Shown here piece by piece: positions 1-7,054 of a stretch of 57,753 nt of DNA. Positions within the stretch are counted from its first letter, which is position 1, and the number at the start of each line of letters is the position of its first letter. The stretch covers positions 1-57,753 of the IMG/VR virus record IMGVR_UViG_3300037156_000089; one strand, given 5' to 3'. A model generated the notes under the pieces. That model was not told the DNA's origin. It saw only the letters and a program-made list of their open reading frames with translations, and did no database searches. The DNA is from a virus. Made by a program: the position numbers and the translations under genes.

Positions 1-127
1 AGGAGAAGATCGAAGAGGCGGTTTTACCCATTGCGATCAAACAATCGGCCAGCGAATTAAGGGCTGAGCAGCTATCCGAGAAGCTCAAAGATTTCGAGGT
101 CAGCGTAGTTTCGAACTTCGTCTCGAA
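1..127. repeat. Terminal direct repeat, left copy
   Basis: Bases 1-127 are identical to 57627-57753, and a single open frame continues across the join. This means the contig is circular, or the genome is circularly permuted as expected for headful packaging; the repeat is most simply the overlap left by an assembler closing the circle. Confidence 0.95.
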
Positions 128-245
128 CACCGCCGTCCAACGCCTAGAAGGCCGGATGGACGAGGGCTTTAAGGGGATGCGCGATGAGGTGAGCGCGCTC
201 CGGGACATGCTGATTAAGAAGATGGCCGAGCCGTCGCCGCGATGA
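1..245 (+). CDS. Membrane-anchored coiled-coil protein, C-terminal part (continues from 57485)
   Basis: This is the end of the gene that begins at 57485; joined across the circle it encodes 128 residues. The part here is charged and heptad-like, with many Glu, Lys, Leu and Ile residues, and ends at TGA 243-245. The N-terminal part (57485 onward) has one hydrophobic segment at about residues 9-27. A short one-helix protein with a soluble coiled coil at the end of a lysis cassette could be a holin-associated or spanin-like component, but no family was recognised. Confidence 0.75.
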   Translation, partial: EKIEEAVLPIAIKQSASELRAEQLSEKLKDFEVSVVSNFVSNTAVQRLEGRMDEGFKGMRDEVSALRDMLIKKMAEPSPR

Positions 246-295
246 TTTTGAATTGGCCCGGCTTCGGCCCGGCCTCCGCTGCCCCTTGGGGCGTG

Positions 296-484
296 TCAGC
301 GGGTGTTGAGAATGGACAGCAGAAGGAGACGCACGGCCTGCGAGCGTGACGGCTTCGGGGCCGGCTGCTCAGAAATCCACGCATCGATAGCGTCTAGCAA
401 ACGCCGCTCCATTCTGGACCGGACCATCTCGCTATCCTTACGAGGGCGACCTCGCGCTGTTTTTATGGGCTCATTTATTGACAT
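296..484 (-). CDS. Ribbon-helix-helix DNA-binding protein, copy A
   Basis: A 62-residue protein with the pattern of CopG/Arc-type ribbon-helix-helix proteins: a basic N-terminal segment (RGRPRKDSE), an amphipathic helix around LLDAIDAWI, then SRSQAVRLLL. It is a clear paralogue of the protein at 49001-49186, and both are transcribed away from the same promoter and stem-loop unit. Start chosen at 484, because an 11-bp perfect dyad (461-471 and 498-508) brackets this start codon and looks like its own operator. Likely a local repressor of itself and of the divergent gene at 578. Confidence 0.75.
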   Translation of the reverse strand: MSINEPIKTARGRPRKDSEMVRSRMERRLLDAIDAWISEQPAPKPSRSQAVRLLLLSILNTR

Positions 485-508
485 CTGGCAATTTATAAGC
501 CCATAAAA
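461..508. promoter_or_regulatory. Dyad operator candidate of RHH copy A
   Basis: TTTTATGGGCT at 461-471 is the perfect reverse complement of AGCCCATAAAA at 498-508. The dyad covers the start of the RHH gene and the rightward promoter. At the second RHH locus an imperfect dyad with a different core (GCGCG) sits at the same relative place, as expected for paralogous repressors with diverged specificity. Confidence 0.6.
478..507 (+). promoter_or_regulatory. Rightward promoter of cassette A
   Basis: TTGACA at 478-483 and CATAAA at 502-507 are separated by 18 bp. The same pair occurs at 49180-49208 with 17-bp spacing. Transcription would start just before the stem-loop at 512. Confidence 0.6.
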
Positions 509-511
509 GGC

Positions 512-546
512 GGGCCGCAAGCGATTTACGAGATCGCAGGCGGCCC
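512..546 (+). ncRNA. 35-nt leader stem-loop, copy A
   Basis: Arms GGGCCGC/GCGGCCC (512-518, 540-546) enclose a second stem GCGAT/ATCGC (521-525, 533-537) with a 7-nt loop. Copies of the same length lie at 25455-25489 and 49213-49247. Copy B keeps the inner stem by a compensatory C-G to T-A change, which supports a paired RNA. It would form the extreme 5' end of the mRNA of the gene at 578. Confidence 0.7.
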
Positions 547-577
547 TAACCAGAGCAACGCTTGATAGGAGCGCGCC

Positions 578-943
578 ATGGCTGACGTGATCGTTAGCAA
601 ACCCATCTCCGCATGTCCAAGGTGCGGTTCGCCACGAAAGCGCATTCGAACCACAGCCCGCCCCGTTTATGGGAAAATGGTGTGTGGAGTATGCGCAGGT
701 ACGCGGCTCAAAAAGCATCGAGAAAACAACAAAGATCGCGGTGTCTCTTCAGTTCAGAGGGCCGCGCACAAGGCGGTCGCAACGGCCGTCTTACATGGAA
801 TTCTGATGAGGCGTCCCTGCGAAGAATGCGGGGCCGAGGCAAATGTCCACGCTCATCATCATGACTATGCCCGGCCCTTGGATGTGCAATGGCTTTGTGC
901 CACGCATCACAAGGCCGAGCATCGGCGCGCCCGGTCGCTCTAA
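578..943 (+). CDS. Small zinc-finger, HNH-like protein
   Basis: A 121-residue protein with an N-terminal CPRCG...CGVC zinc finger (about residues 14-40) and a C-terminal CEECG-N5-HAHHHDY-N6-QWLC-N2-HH pattern. The C-terminal pattern resembles the small HNH-like zinc proteins of phages and that of the gene at 2077-2586; whether it is a nuclease is not shown. It has its own promoter, a structured leader (512-546), a GGAGCG ribosome site and its own terminator at 964-1000, so it is an independent accessory unit opposite the RHH gene at 296-484. Confidence 0.7.
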   Translation: MADVIVSKPISACPRCGSPRKRIRTTARPVYGKMVCGVCAGTRLKKHRENNKDRGVSSVQRAAHKAVATAVLHGILMRRPCEECGAEANVHAHHHDYARPLDVQWLCATHHKAEHRRARSL

Positions 944-963
944 CCGGGGTTTCTCCCTAGACT

Positions 964-1000
964 GGCCCCTGTCTCACTTCGGTGGGGCAGGGGTCTTTTT
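964..1000 (+). terminator. Intrinsic terminator after the gene at 578
   Basis: A GC-rich stem (CCCCTG...CAC / GTG...CAGGGG, with two G-T pairs) closed by a TTCG loop is followed by a run of T at about 994-1000. It separates the rightward cassette from the end of the long leftward operon. Confidence 0.8.
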
Positions 1001-1016
1001 GCGTTGGGCATGGTCA

Positions 1017-1295
1017 TCAGCCGCCATCGCTGGCTTCGGGCGGGGCGGAGAGCGGATGCCTGCGCGCGATGAATGCAGAAAGCCGACGCCGCAATTTCGC
1101 GAACCGATCCGAGTCCATTGAATGGTAATGGCAGCGTTGGCCGGGATAGCGATCCTCGGGGATGGCTTCTTCGCACTCGCAACGTGCTCGGATCGCAGAT
1201 CGCGCTAGCGCGTTATAGGCGGCCTTCTTCGTGAAGTAGCGTCGGCCAGCGGCCTTATAGGCAACCGCCGCCACGCGCAAGATTACGTCGCTCAT
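1017..1295 (-). CDS. Small basic protein, unknown function
   Basis: A 92-residue basic protein with a CEC near the middle and a C-terminal tail SAPPEASDGG. Start at 1295 is set by the ribosome site GGGAGAGTGAG directly before ATG. The segment ahead of the start and the tail both have near-identical copies at the gene 4888-5109, although the two proteins differ between them. No family recognised. Confidence 0.65.
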   Translation of the reverse strand: MSDVILRVAAVAYKAAGRRYFTKKAAYNALARSAIRARCECEEAIPEDRYPGQRCHYHSMDSDRFAKLRRRLSAFIARRHPLSAPPEASDGG

Positions 1296-1296
1296 C

Positions 1297-1713
1297 TCAC
1301 TCTCCCTTGGGCGCAGCGGACGGGGTGTATCGGCACTTCTCGTTGCAGAGCCAGTCGTTACATGGTGGGCATCCATCCACGCATTTGCGCGGCGCGGCGG
1401 ACGGGGCGGAAGCATCAGTCCAAGGCGTGATTTGCATGATGCTCACGCGCGGATTGTAGAGTTCGAGCGCAGTCTGCCAGTCCGCATGCGTCATGTTCTT
1501 TTCGCTCCGCATTTCATCGCCGTTAGCAAAGCGCACTTCCACGCCGATGGCGCGCAGAGCAATCTCGATCTCACCTGCAATCGCGCTTTTGCCTGATGCG
1601 ACTGGTCCAGCGATGATGATTGTGATGTCGTTTCTGCGAGGTTCGGTCATTTCATCTCTCCCTTGGGCGGCGGCTTCGTGCCGCGTCATGAGTTTGGGGA
1701 CGTCCTGGCTCAT
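1297..1713 (-). CDS. Small P-loop NTP-binding protein with Cys-rich tail
   Basis: A 138-residue protein with a Walker A motif GPVASGKS at about residues 36-43, as in small phage nucleotide-binding or kinase-like proteins. No clear Walker B is visible and the domain is short. The C-terminus is a cysteine-rich module (CVDGCPPCNDWLCNEKC) bracketed by SAAPRK and SAAPKGE; a similar arrangement ends the gene 5111-6136. The start at 1713 overlaps the upstream stop (ATGA) after AAGGAG; a second good start lies at 1650 (GGGAGAGATGAA ATG), giving 117 residues. Confidence 0.65.
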   Translation of the reverse strand: MSQDVPKLMTRHEAAAQGRDEMTEPRRNDITIIIAGPVASGKSAIAGEIEIALRAIGVEVRFANGDEMRSEKNMTHADWQTALELYNPRVSIMQITPWTDASAPSAAPRKCVDGCPPCNDWLCNEKCRYTPSAAPKGE

Positions 1714-2084
1714 GCGGCGGGCTCCTTGGCTGCGGCGTTAGCAAGTTCGAGCAGAACGTCCGCATGGCAGGCCATATCCGGCGCACAAAAACAGGCGAGG
1801 TTCTTGCCGCGAAGCTCGCCCATTCGGCGCAACAAGGTGCCCCGCTGAACCTGCGTTCCCGCATAGGCGCCGCAGCTCTCGAATTGCTCGCCATCTGAAC
1901 AGGCTAGCCATTGGCGAAACCAATCTACGGCGAACCTATGGGCAGACTCGCGGCCACAATCGAACACCTCGGCGGCGCTCTGCACGGTGAATGGGTTGCC
2001 GAACGGGGTGCCCCGAGTTACGGCAACCGTATTCTCCGGCATTTTCCAACCCTTCGTACGTTTCCGTTGGATGCGGTCAACCAC
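1710..2084 (-). CDS. DUF4326 domain protein
   Basis: About 124 residues starting at GTG 2084, with AAGGAG seven bases upstream. It begins VVDRIQRKRTKGWKMPENT and ends with LRGKNLACFC-N3-MACHADVLLELAN, the two hallmarks of the DUF4326 family found in many phages and bacteria. The family's biochemical role is not established; its conserved Cys/His residues suggest metal or nucleotide binding. It overlaps the HNH gene upstream by 8 bp and the P-loop gene downstream by 4 bp. Confidence 0.8.
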   Translation of the reverse strand: MVDRIQRKRTKGWKMPENTVAVTRGTPFGNPFTVQSAAEVFDCGRESAHRFAVDWFRQWLACSDGEQFESCGAYAGTQVQRGTLLRRMGELRGKNLACFCAPDMACHADVLLELANAAAKEPAA

Positions 2085-2586
2085 GGGCGGCCTCCTTGGC
2101 AATGAGGGCGGAGAGAACGAGGGGGCGCTGAACATGCTTCCAAATCCTGCAACGCCGGATGCCGGAAATCTCGGTAGGCGTCACGCCAAAGTCGAAGGCT
2201 ATAGCCTTTCCCTGCTCGCCATTGGCTAATCTCGCGAGAATCTCTGACACCTTTTTTTCGTCCAGCTTTGCAAACGGATTGCCGCTCCCGCGCAGGGTCT
2301 CACGATGAATAAACCCGCCGGTCTTTTCACGTGGCGCGACCGGCGTTACCTGCCTATGGCATTTCACGCATAGCCACTGGACCTCTGTCGGGTGCTCATA
2401 GCCTTTGTAGTGATGACCTTGGATCAGCGAACGGCCATCAATCCCTCGTGGGGGCTGGACTTCGCACCTCGAGCAGATCTCAGGCTTTATGATAAGCCCG
2501 CGGTTGACGAGTGACCGCACGATCCGGCGGGCGACCCCTTGGCTCACCCGCTCGCGCAGGGCCGTGAGTGTTGCAAGATCAGCCAT
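2077..2586 (-). CDS. HNH-like protein with C-terminal helix-turn-helix
   Basis: A 169-residue protein. The centre (about residues 38-80) has CSRC-N18-GHHYKGYEHPTEVQWLCVKCH, a zinc-bound HNH-like fold. The C-terminal part (KLDEKKVSEILARLANGEQG then GVTPTEISGIRR) looks like a helix-turn-helix as often attached to phage homing endonucleases. The start overlaps the previous gene's stop by 8 bp. Could be a free-standing homing endonuclease or a structural DNA-binding protein. Confidence 0.7.
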   Translation of the reverse strand: MADLATLTALRERVSQGVARRIVRSLVNRGLIIKPEICSRCEVQPPRGIDGRSLIQGHHYKGYEHPTEVQWLCVKCHRQVTPVAPREKTGGFIHRETLRGSGNPFAKLDEKKVSEILARLANGEQGKAIAFDFGVTPTEISGIRRCRIWKHVQRPLVLSALIAKEAARG

Positions 2587-3382
2587 GCGCCGCCTCCATG
2601 TGCTGGACCGTCATGCGGTCGATGTTCTCGCGGTGAACGGTGAATGTGTAGGCCGCAACCCACTGGTTCGCCTCCCACGCGCCGGAGCCGTTGATCGAGT
2701 TCCAGAGCGTGCGGTAGGAGGCCCGCCCGATCTCATCCTCCGGCACATAGACGCTAGGATCGGTGTAACAATCCGGCCCGCCCCACATGCAGAACCACCC
2801 ATCCGACTTGGAATAATTGCGGACGGCAAGAGCTTGATCCCAAACGTCGGTCTCGATGCCCTCGGCCAAAGCGTCTTCCTCGCTGATCTCCTGTAACCGC
2901 TGCACGCGAACGTCGGTCACAGCCAGCGTCAGGCGCGAGTTCGCACGCGGCATGTGGATCGAGGGACGCCATCGAATGTCGCTTGCCGGGGGCACGTTCT
3001 CGTATTGAGGCGAGACGCATTCTGGATAGTCGGCGCGCGTAACGTAAAGGGCGGGATCACCGGAGCCGACGAACGCATGGGCCTCGCGCACCCAGAGGCG
3101 GTCGCCGATCTGAATTGGCATGGCCATGCAAGTGCCCGTGGTGCGATGCCAGATAGCAGCTTGCTCCGGCGCCGGGACACGCTCTCTGTGCTTACCGATC
3201 GTGAAACACCCCCCGCCGCCGTGGGTTGTTGCTTCCCATCCGCCCATGTCGGGACGCTCATAAATAGGGCCGCCAGAGTGGGTCTTCGTCGGAAGCTTCA
3301 GGACGCGCCGGGTTTGCGTTTTGCGGCCGGCGAGCAACGCCTGGATCATCGGCGCGGAGAAGAGAATGGGGCGATCAGCCAT
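2579..3382 (-). CDS. ASCH-like phage protein
   Basis: A 267-residue protein starting MADRPILFSAPMIQALLAG, with RKTQTRRVLK, then GDRLWVREAHAF and, near the end, LWNSINGSGAWEANQWV. This series is seen in a widespread phage family with a PUA/ASCH-like fold, probably RNA-binding. The start at 3382 follows GGGGAG and overlaps the upstream stop by 8 bp. Function is not known experimentally. Confidence 0.75.
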   Translation of the reverse strand: MADRPILFSAPMIQALLAGRKTQTRRVLKLPTKTHSGGPIYERPDMGGWEATTHGGGGCFTIGKHRERVPAPEQAAIWHRTTGTCMAMPIQIGDRLWVREAHAFVGSGDPALYVTRADYPECVSPQYENVPPASDIRWRPSIHMPRANSRLTLAVTDVRVQRLQEISEEDALAEGIETDVWDQALAVRNYSKSDGWFCMWGGPDCYTDPSVYVPEDEIGRASYRTLWNSINGSGAWEANQWVAAYTFTVHRENIDRMTVQHMEAAHG

Positions 3383-3647
3383 TGGGCTTCTCCCCGTTGC
3401 TAGCGAGTGCGCGGATGGATGCGGCGATAGCCTCCGCAACCTCACAACCCTCGTGCGCGTTTTCCTCCGCCACCCTAGCCGCCTCATCCAGCGCGGCCGC
3501 CCGTATCAGCGGAGCGACTGCGGAGAGGATGTTCCGCACATCATCACCATCGACATACCCTCGCGTGACTATGCACCTCGGTGCATCGGCGGCTTTTAAG
3601 CCTGCCTCGATCCACTCGCTCTCGATCTTCATGGGGGCGCGAGTCAT
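3375..3647 (-). CDS. Small protein with shared APMKIE start
   Basis: A 90-residue, Ala- and Glu-rich protein of unknown function. Its start MTRAPMKIE is almost the same as those of the next two genes upstream (MSAPMKIE at 3895, MSAPMKKK at 4122), and the match is at DNA level (cttcatgggggcgc). It is coupled by ATGA to the gene before it. The rest of the three proteins is unrelated. Confidence 0.65.
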   Translation of the reverse strand: MTRAPMKIESEWIEAGLKAADAPRCIVTRGYVDGDDVRNILSAVAPLIRAAALDEAARVAEENAHEGCEVAEAIAASIRALASNGEKPNG

Positions 3648-3895
3648 TGAACTAATCCTTTCCGACCCTCAACACGCAGATCAAATTCCTCGGATGAGCC
3701 CCAACCATCTCCGGGGCCGAGCAGTCGAATATTCACCAGATATCCAGCGATCAAATCGTTCTCAGATCGAAGCCAAACCGTTTGGTCTGCCAGGGCATAA
3801 TGGCTGCGCGCAATATGATCTTCGCTGTGATGCCCACCCCATACGTCGTAGCGGAGAACCCGTCCGTCAGTTTCGATCTTCATGGGGGCGCTCAT
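3644..3895 (-). CDS. Small unknown protein (MSAPMKIE start)
   Basis: An 83-residue protein without recognised family: an aromatic, Gly-rich sequence (YDVWGGHHSED, GPGDGWGSSEEF) that may form a small beta fold. Start chosen at 3895, where ATG overlaps the upstream stop as ATGA and falls in the repeat ATGAGCGCCCCCATGAA. Part of the leftward early operon. Confidence 0.65.
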   Translation of the reverse strand: MSAPMKIETDGRVLRYDVWGGHHSEDHIARSHYALADQTVWLRSENDLIAGYLVNIRLLGPGDGWGSSEEFDLRVEGRKGLVQ

Positions 3896-4122
3896 GACGG
3901 ACGACCTCCTGCATTGATGCATTCAGTAAGATATTCGGCCGCAGCTTTTGCAGCCCGAAGCGCACCTTGGCGGTCGTTGACATCGAGCTTCTCAAGAGCT
4001 TGTTTTGCGGTCAGTCCGGGCGGACGGCGCAGATCAAAGCAGGCTTCGACGATGCGCGCCGCAAGTTCGGCGGAATCGATCTCAGCAATGAAGTCGCATT
4101 TCTTCTTCATGGGGGCGCTCAT
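3892..4122 (-). CDS. Small helical protein (MSAPMKKK start)
   Basis: A 76-residue, mainly helical, Ala- and Lys-rich protein of unknown function. ATG at 4122 overlaps the stop of the HNH gene by 4 bp and opens the first of three copies of the repeat ATGAGCGCCCCCATGAA. Coupled translation with its neighbours is likely. Confidence 0.65.
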   Translation of the reverse strand: MSAPMKKKCDFIAEIDSAELAARIVEACFDLRRPPGLTAKQALEKLDVNDRQGALRAAKAAAEYLTECINAGGRPS

Positions 4123-4658
4123 GTGGAAAACCGTTGCGTCGGGTTGAAGGGGTGAAATTTTGCTTTAGCTACATCGCGCGCGGCTACGGCTTCATCCTTT
4201 GTGCGGAAATAGCCGAGGTTCTTCCACTCGCGCCTGACCCGTATTCGAGCATGGAATTTTCTCTTGCCGCTATGGAAATAGAAGCCAGGGTGTCCACTCG
4301 AATTATTTGAGCCAACTTTGTAGTTCTGGCAGTTCTCCAAATGTGATGCCTCTCTCAGATTGCACAGACGATTATCGCTCTTAGCGCCGTTAATATGGTC
4401 GATCTCATCGGCGGGCCAATTCCCATTTGAGAACAACCAAGCAAGCCTATGAGCCCGATATTTATGGCCATAAATTCTGATAGTGACGTAACCTCGTCCA
4501 TCATCAGACCCAGCTTGAGAGCCTGCATATCTAGTATTCCAACATTTATCGTAACGACTTACCCCGCGACGGAGAATCCACTTAAAGACTCCCGTCTCAG
4601 GATCGTATTGGAGTAATTGGCGTAGGGCCTCTGCCGTGAGATCCGACTTTCCAGTCAT
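4119..4658 (-). CDS. HNH endonuclease with AP2-like domain
   Basis: A 179-residue protein. The N-terminal LLQYDPETGVFKW is the usual start of the phage HNH-AP2 family; the HNH core is YRAHRLAW then EIDHINGAKSDNRLCNLREA (about residues 70-105), and the C-terminal part YKVGSNNSSGHPGFYF...WKNLGYFRTKDEAV...AKAKFH is AP2-like. The gene is visibly more A+T-rich than its neighbours, a sign of separate origin. Two relatives lie at 17351 and 25516. Probably a free-standing homing endonuclease. Confidence 0.9.
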   Translation of the reverse strand: MTGKSDLTAEALRQLLQYDPETGVFKWILRRGVSRYDKCWNTRYAGSQAGSDDGRGYVTIRIYGHKYRAHRLAWLFSNGNWPADEIDHINGAKSDNRLCNLREASHLENCQNYKVGSNNSSGHPGFYFHSGKRKFHARIRVRREWKNLGYFRTKDEAVAARDVAKAKFHPFNPTQRFST

Positions 4659-4891
4659 GTGCGGGGCTCCGGCTTCCTAAACGCCGCGCGTCCCTTGGTC
4701 GTCAGAGCCCAAAGTGTCCCGCCAGCTTCGATCCCTCGGTCGGATGAAAATGCGTCGATATCGTCATCGGTGACTGCCCTCAAGTGAGCGAACCCCGCTT
4801 TCTCCATCCGCTCGATGAAGTTGTCGGGCACCGGATCCGCATCGCAGAAATTGTTCCAGTGCGCTCTTAGGTCTGCTGCTGCACGGCTCAT
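4655..4891 (-). CDS. Small unknown protein
   Basis: A 78-residue acidic protein linked by ATGA overlaps to the genes on both sides. The sequence (NFIERMEKAGFAHLRAV, then GTLWALTTKGRAAFR) suggests a small winged-helix-like fold with a final LTTKGRAAF strand-turn, but no family is recognised. Confidence 0.65.
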   Translation of the reverse strand: MSRAAADLRAHWNNFCDADPVPDNFIERMEKAGFAHLRAVTDDDIDAFSSDRGIEAGGTLWALTTKGRAAFRKPEPRT

Positions 4892-5109
4892 GTGCGATCC
4901 TCGCTGGCTGCGGGCGGGGCGGAGCGTTCATACTTCACACCACAGAAGGGGCAGAAACTCGCCATCAGGACCGGCGTCCGCTTCCCTCTAATTTTCTTCT
5001 CGGTGTAAGTCTCGACGCACGCTTCTGGCGGGCCGAACAGGCTGGACATCACCACTGCTCCGTAGGGCTTGAGAAGTTCATTGGTATTTTTGATGCAATC
5101 GCACTTCAT
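4888..5109 (-). CDS. Small zinc-ribbon-like protein
   Basis: A 73-residue protein starting MKCDC and containing CPFCGVKY near residue 57, so four cysteines in two pairs likely bind zinc. Start at 5109 is fixed by GGGAGAGTGAG ATG. It resembles short phage proteins of unknown role. Its upstream junction and its tail (SAPPAASEDRT) are repeats of those around the gene 1017-1295. Confidence 0.7.
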   Translation of the reverse strand: MKCDCIKNTNELLKPYGAVVMSSLFGPPEACVETYTEKKIRGKRTPVLMASFCPFCGVKYERSAPPAASEDRT

Positions 5110-5110
5110 C

Positions 5111-6136
5111 TCACTCTCCCTTGGGCGCGGCGGACTTGAATGTGCTGCATTGGCAGTATTTGCATCCAACCGCAGCCCACTCTTCGTAAGAGTCGAAATG
5201 CCGCTCATATGGATGCCCGCATTCACAGACGGCCTGTTGATCGTGGCTCGGATCGTAAACTCCCTTGGGCGCGGCGGACGGGGGCTGCTGGGGGTTAAAC
5301 GGCCTATTGGGGTAGGGCTGACCCGCACCCGGCTTTCCCATCTTAGAACCCTCCGGCGCGCCCTGAGCGGGCTGCGGCGAAGCAGCACATTCTGGGCAAG
5401 GCTCGCTGCGATACCCCGCCTCTGCATGATCGAATCCGCCGATTTCTCCGCGTCCTTCGCACATTTGACAGTGCAGCGGCGATGCGGAGAGGGCGGCAAT
5501 TGCGTGATAGCTCAAATCCCTACGGTCGAACGCCGGTCCATGAGGATGCGGCTTGTAGATTTCCGGGTTTGCGTACCATTCCAGCGCCTTCCGCAGATCC
5601 CCGCACTCGCACGGGTTGGCCTGCGCGGCGGATCGGAGTGAGGCGGCAAAGGAAACCGAATAGTCCCGTGCGATTTTCTCGATTACTGCCGCTTCCATCG
5701 CCCCGCAGGAGCGGGGGGAGGGGAGAACCGCAGCACGCAGCGCGGATCGCAATTTGTCGCGCTCCGCATAAAGCTCGTCTAATTGGTCTATGGCTTTGTC
5801 GAGGGTCTGACTGACGGCATCCCTTTCGGCTATCACGCTCGCCAGCGTCGAACCGTCTTGTGTATAAGAAACCGGGGTTGGTGATACACAAGCCGCGTTG
5901 CTTACAATGGGAGACACACAAGCGAGCGTCGGTGCGCCAGCGGTCTCAGGCGTGATGCCGAGGGCGGCGTCGATGAAGTCCACAACCGTTTCGTTTGGGT
6001 GATCGTCTGGCATCCAGAGGGTATCGGTCACGATGCCGAACGGTGCTTCCATGATGGCGCGGCGAACTTCGGCCAACGCCTTCCGCGCGACGGCCTCGCG
6101 CGTCGCTTCGTAGTCAGATGTATCGTGCAAGGACAT
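5111..6136 (-). CDS. Mosaic early protein with zinc-binding modules
   Basis: A 341-residue modular protein: an N-terminal helical part, a coiled-coil-like stretch (ASVIAERDAVSQTLDKAID), a segment CGDLRKALEWYANPEIY common to variable phage early proteins, a CQMCEGRGEIGG...CPEC DnaJ-like zinc knuckle, a Pro/Gln linker and a C-terminal CECG...CKYCQC module. The last module sits between two SAAPKG peptides, as in the P-loop gene at 1297. Start chosen at 6136 (GGAG six bases ahead). It seems to have been built by in-frame cassette joining. Confidence 0.65.
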   Translation of the reverse strand: MSLHDTSDYEATREAVARKALAEVRRAIMEAPFGIVTDTLWMPDDHPNETVVDFIDAALGITPETAGAPTLACVSPIVSNAACVSPTPVSYTQDGSTLASVIAERDAVSQTLDKAIDQLDELYAERDKLRSALRAAVLPSPRSCGAMEAAVIEKIARDYSVSFAASLRSAAQANPCECGDLRKALEWYANPEIYKPHPHGPAFDRRDLSYHAIAALSASPLHCQMCEGRGEIGGFDHAEAGYRSEPCPECAASPQPAQGAPEGSKMGKPGAGQPYPNRPFNPQQPPSAAPKGVYDPSHDQQAVCECGHPYERHFDSYEEWAAVGCKYCQCSTFKSAAPKGE

Positions 6137-6344
6137 TGCCATCTCCATTCAACCGGACGCGTTTGTTGTCATGATCGAACTCAACGAGTTCCGCTGGCAC
6201 GTCTGTCGTCACGAGATTCCAAAGAATTCCACTCACCTGGCGCCATCCGTCGCCAATGTCTGGGCTCCTCATGATGAGTTTCAGTGTGCCGCTCTCCTTG
6301 CTCGAAAGCCTCAAACTCTCGCGCTTTGATTCGTTGTCAGTCAT
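6114..6344 (-). CDS. Small unknown protein
   Basis: A 76-residue protein of unknown function with a strong ribosome site (AGGAGG) before ATG 6344. It overlaps the gene before it by 8 bp and the gene after it by 23 bp. The pattern (VSGILWNLVTTD, then VEFDHDNKRVRLNGDGNVL) suggests a small beta-rich domain. Confidence 0.6.
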   Translation of the reverse strand: MTDNESKRESLRLSSKESGTLKLIMRSPDIGDGWRQVSGILWNLVTTDVPAELVEFDHDNKRVRLNGDGNVLARYI

Positions 6345-7044
6345 GCGAGACCTCCTGTTGGGCGCCGGTAGCGTTGCTTATCGCCACACGGCAAACATCG
6401 CGCATGACGGCGCCGTCGGGATGAACAGACAGCCACCACTCAAGCCGAACGACCACGTCAAGCAAGTCACTATCAACCTGCGGGAGAGCACGCTTTGATG
6501 TCTGGATATGCTTCGATGATCTCGACATTGATCGCCCGTCCAACATCATCAAGCATTCGGGGGCGTCTTGGACGGAAGGACATCCGTCCTCAGAAATTGT
6601 CAGCACTGTCAGGAGCGAGGTAGGCCGAGCGTCCATGAACTCGCGGAGCGTCTTTGCCATCACGGCGATGGGCCATGGGCCTTTCATATCTGGAACACAG
6701 CCCGGATCGCGAACAATGATCCAGAACCGACCCTGCGCGACGGATTCGCGCTTCGCTTCGTAGTTGGTCGGGGGACTCGCCAGCGTCGGTACGTTCACTA
6801 CAAAGCCGCCGCACTTCTTGCAGAACTTCCCCGACTCACCCTCTGCGCTGTAGGGCTCCCAATCATGGATGCACTTCTCAAACGAAACCTTCCACATTTC
6901 ATTGCACCCGCCGCACCAGAAGCTTGTGTCCAAAGCTGGTGAATGAGCATTGCTAATTGGCGCTGTCTTTTCGCAATGCTCGCAGATGAAGGTTTCTTCG
7001 GATTCCGTAATCGCAGTTTCTGGCGTCGGTTCATTCTCGGTCAT
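6337..7044 (-). CDS. Zinc-ribbon phage protein
   Basis: A 235-residue protein with three CxxC pairs in the first third (CEHCEKT, CGGCNEM, CKKCGG), a double zinc ribbon, followed by an alpha/beta part of unknown fold. Start at 7044 has GGGAGG upstream; a TTG/ATG start further out at 7068 is less likely. A nearby motif, NYEAKRESVAQGRF, recurs in short early phage genes. Function unknown. Confidence 0.65.
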   Translation of the reverse strand: MTENEPTPETAITESEETFICEHCEKTAPISNAHSPALDTSFWCGGCNEMWKVSFEKCIHDWEPYSAEGESGKFCKKCGGFVVNVPTLASPPTNYEAKRESVAQGRFWIIVRDPGCVPDMKGPWPIAVMAKTLREFMDARPTSLLTVLTISEDGCPSVQDAPECLMMLDGRSMSRSSKHIQTSKRALPQVDSDLLDVVVRLEWWLSVHPDGAVMRDVCRVAISNATGAQQEVSHD

Positions 7045-7054
7045 TGTGGCCTCC

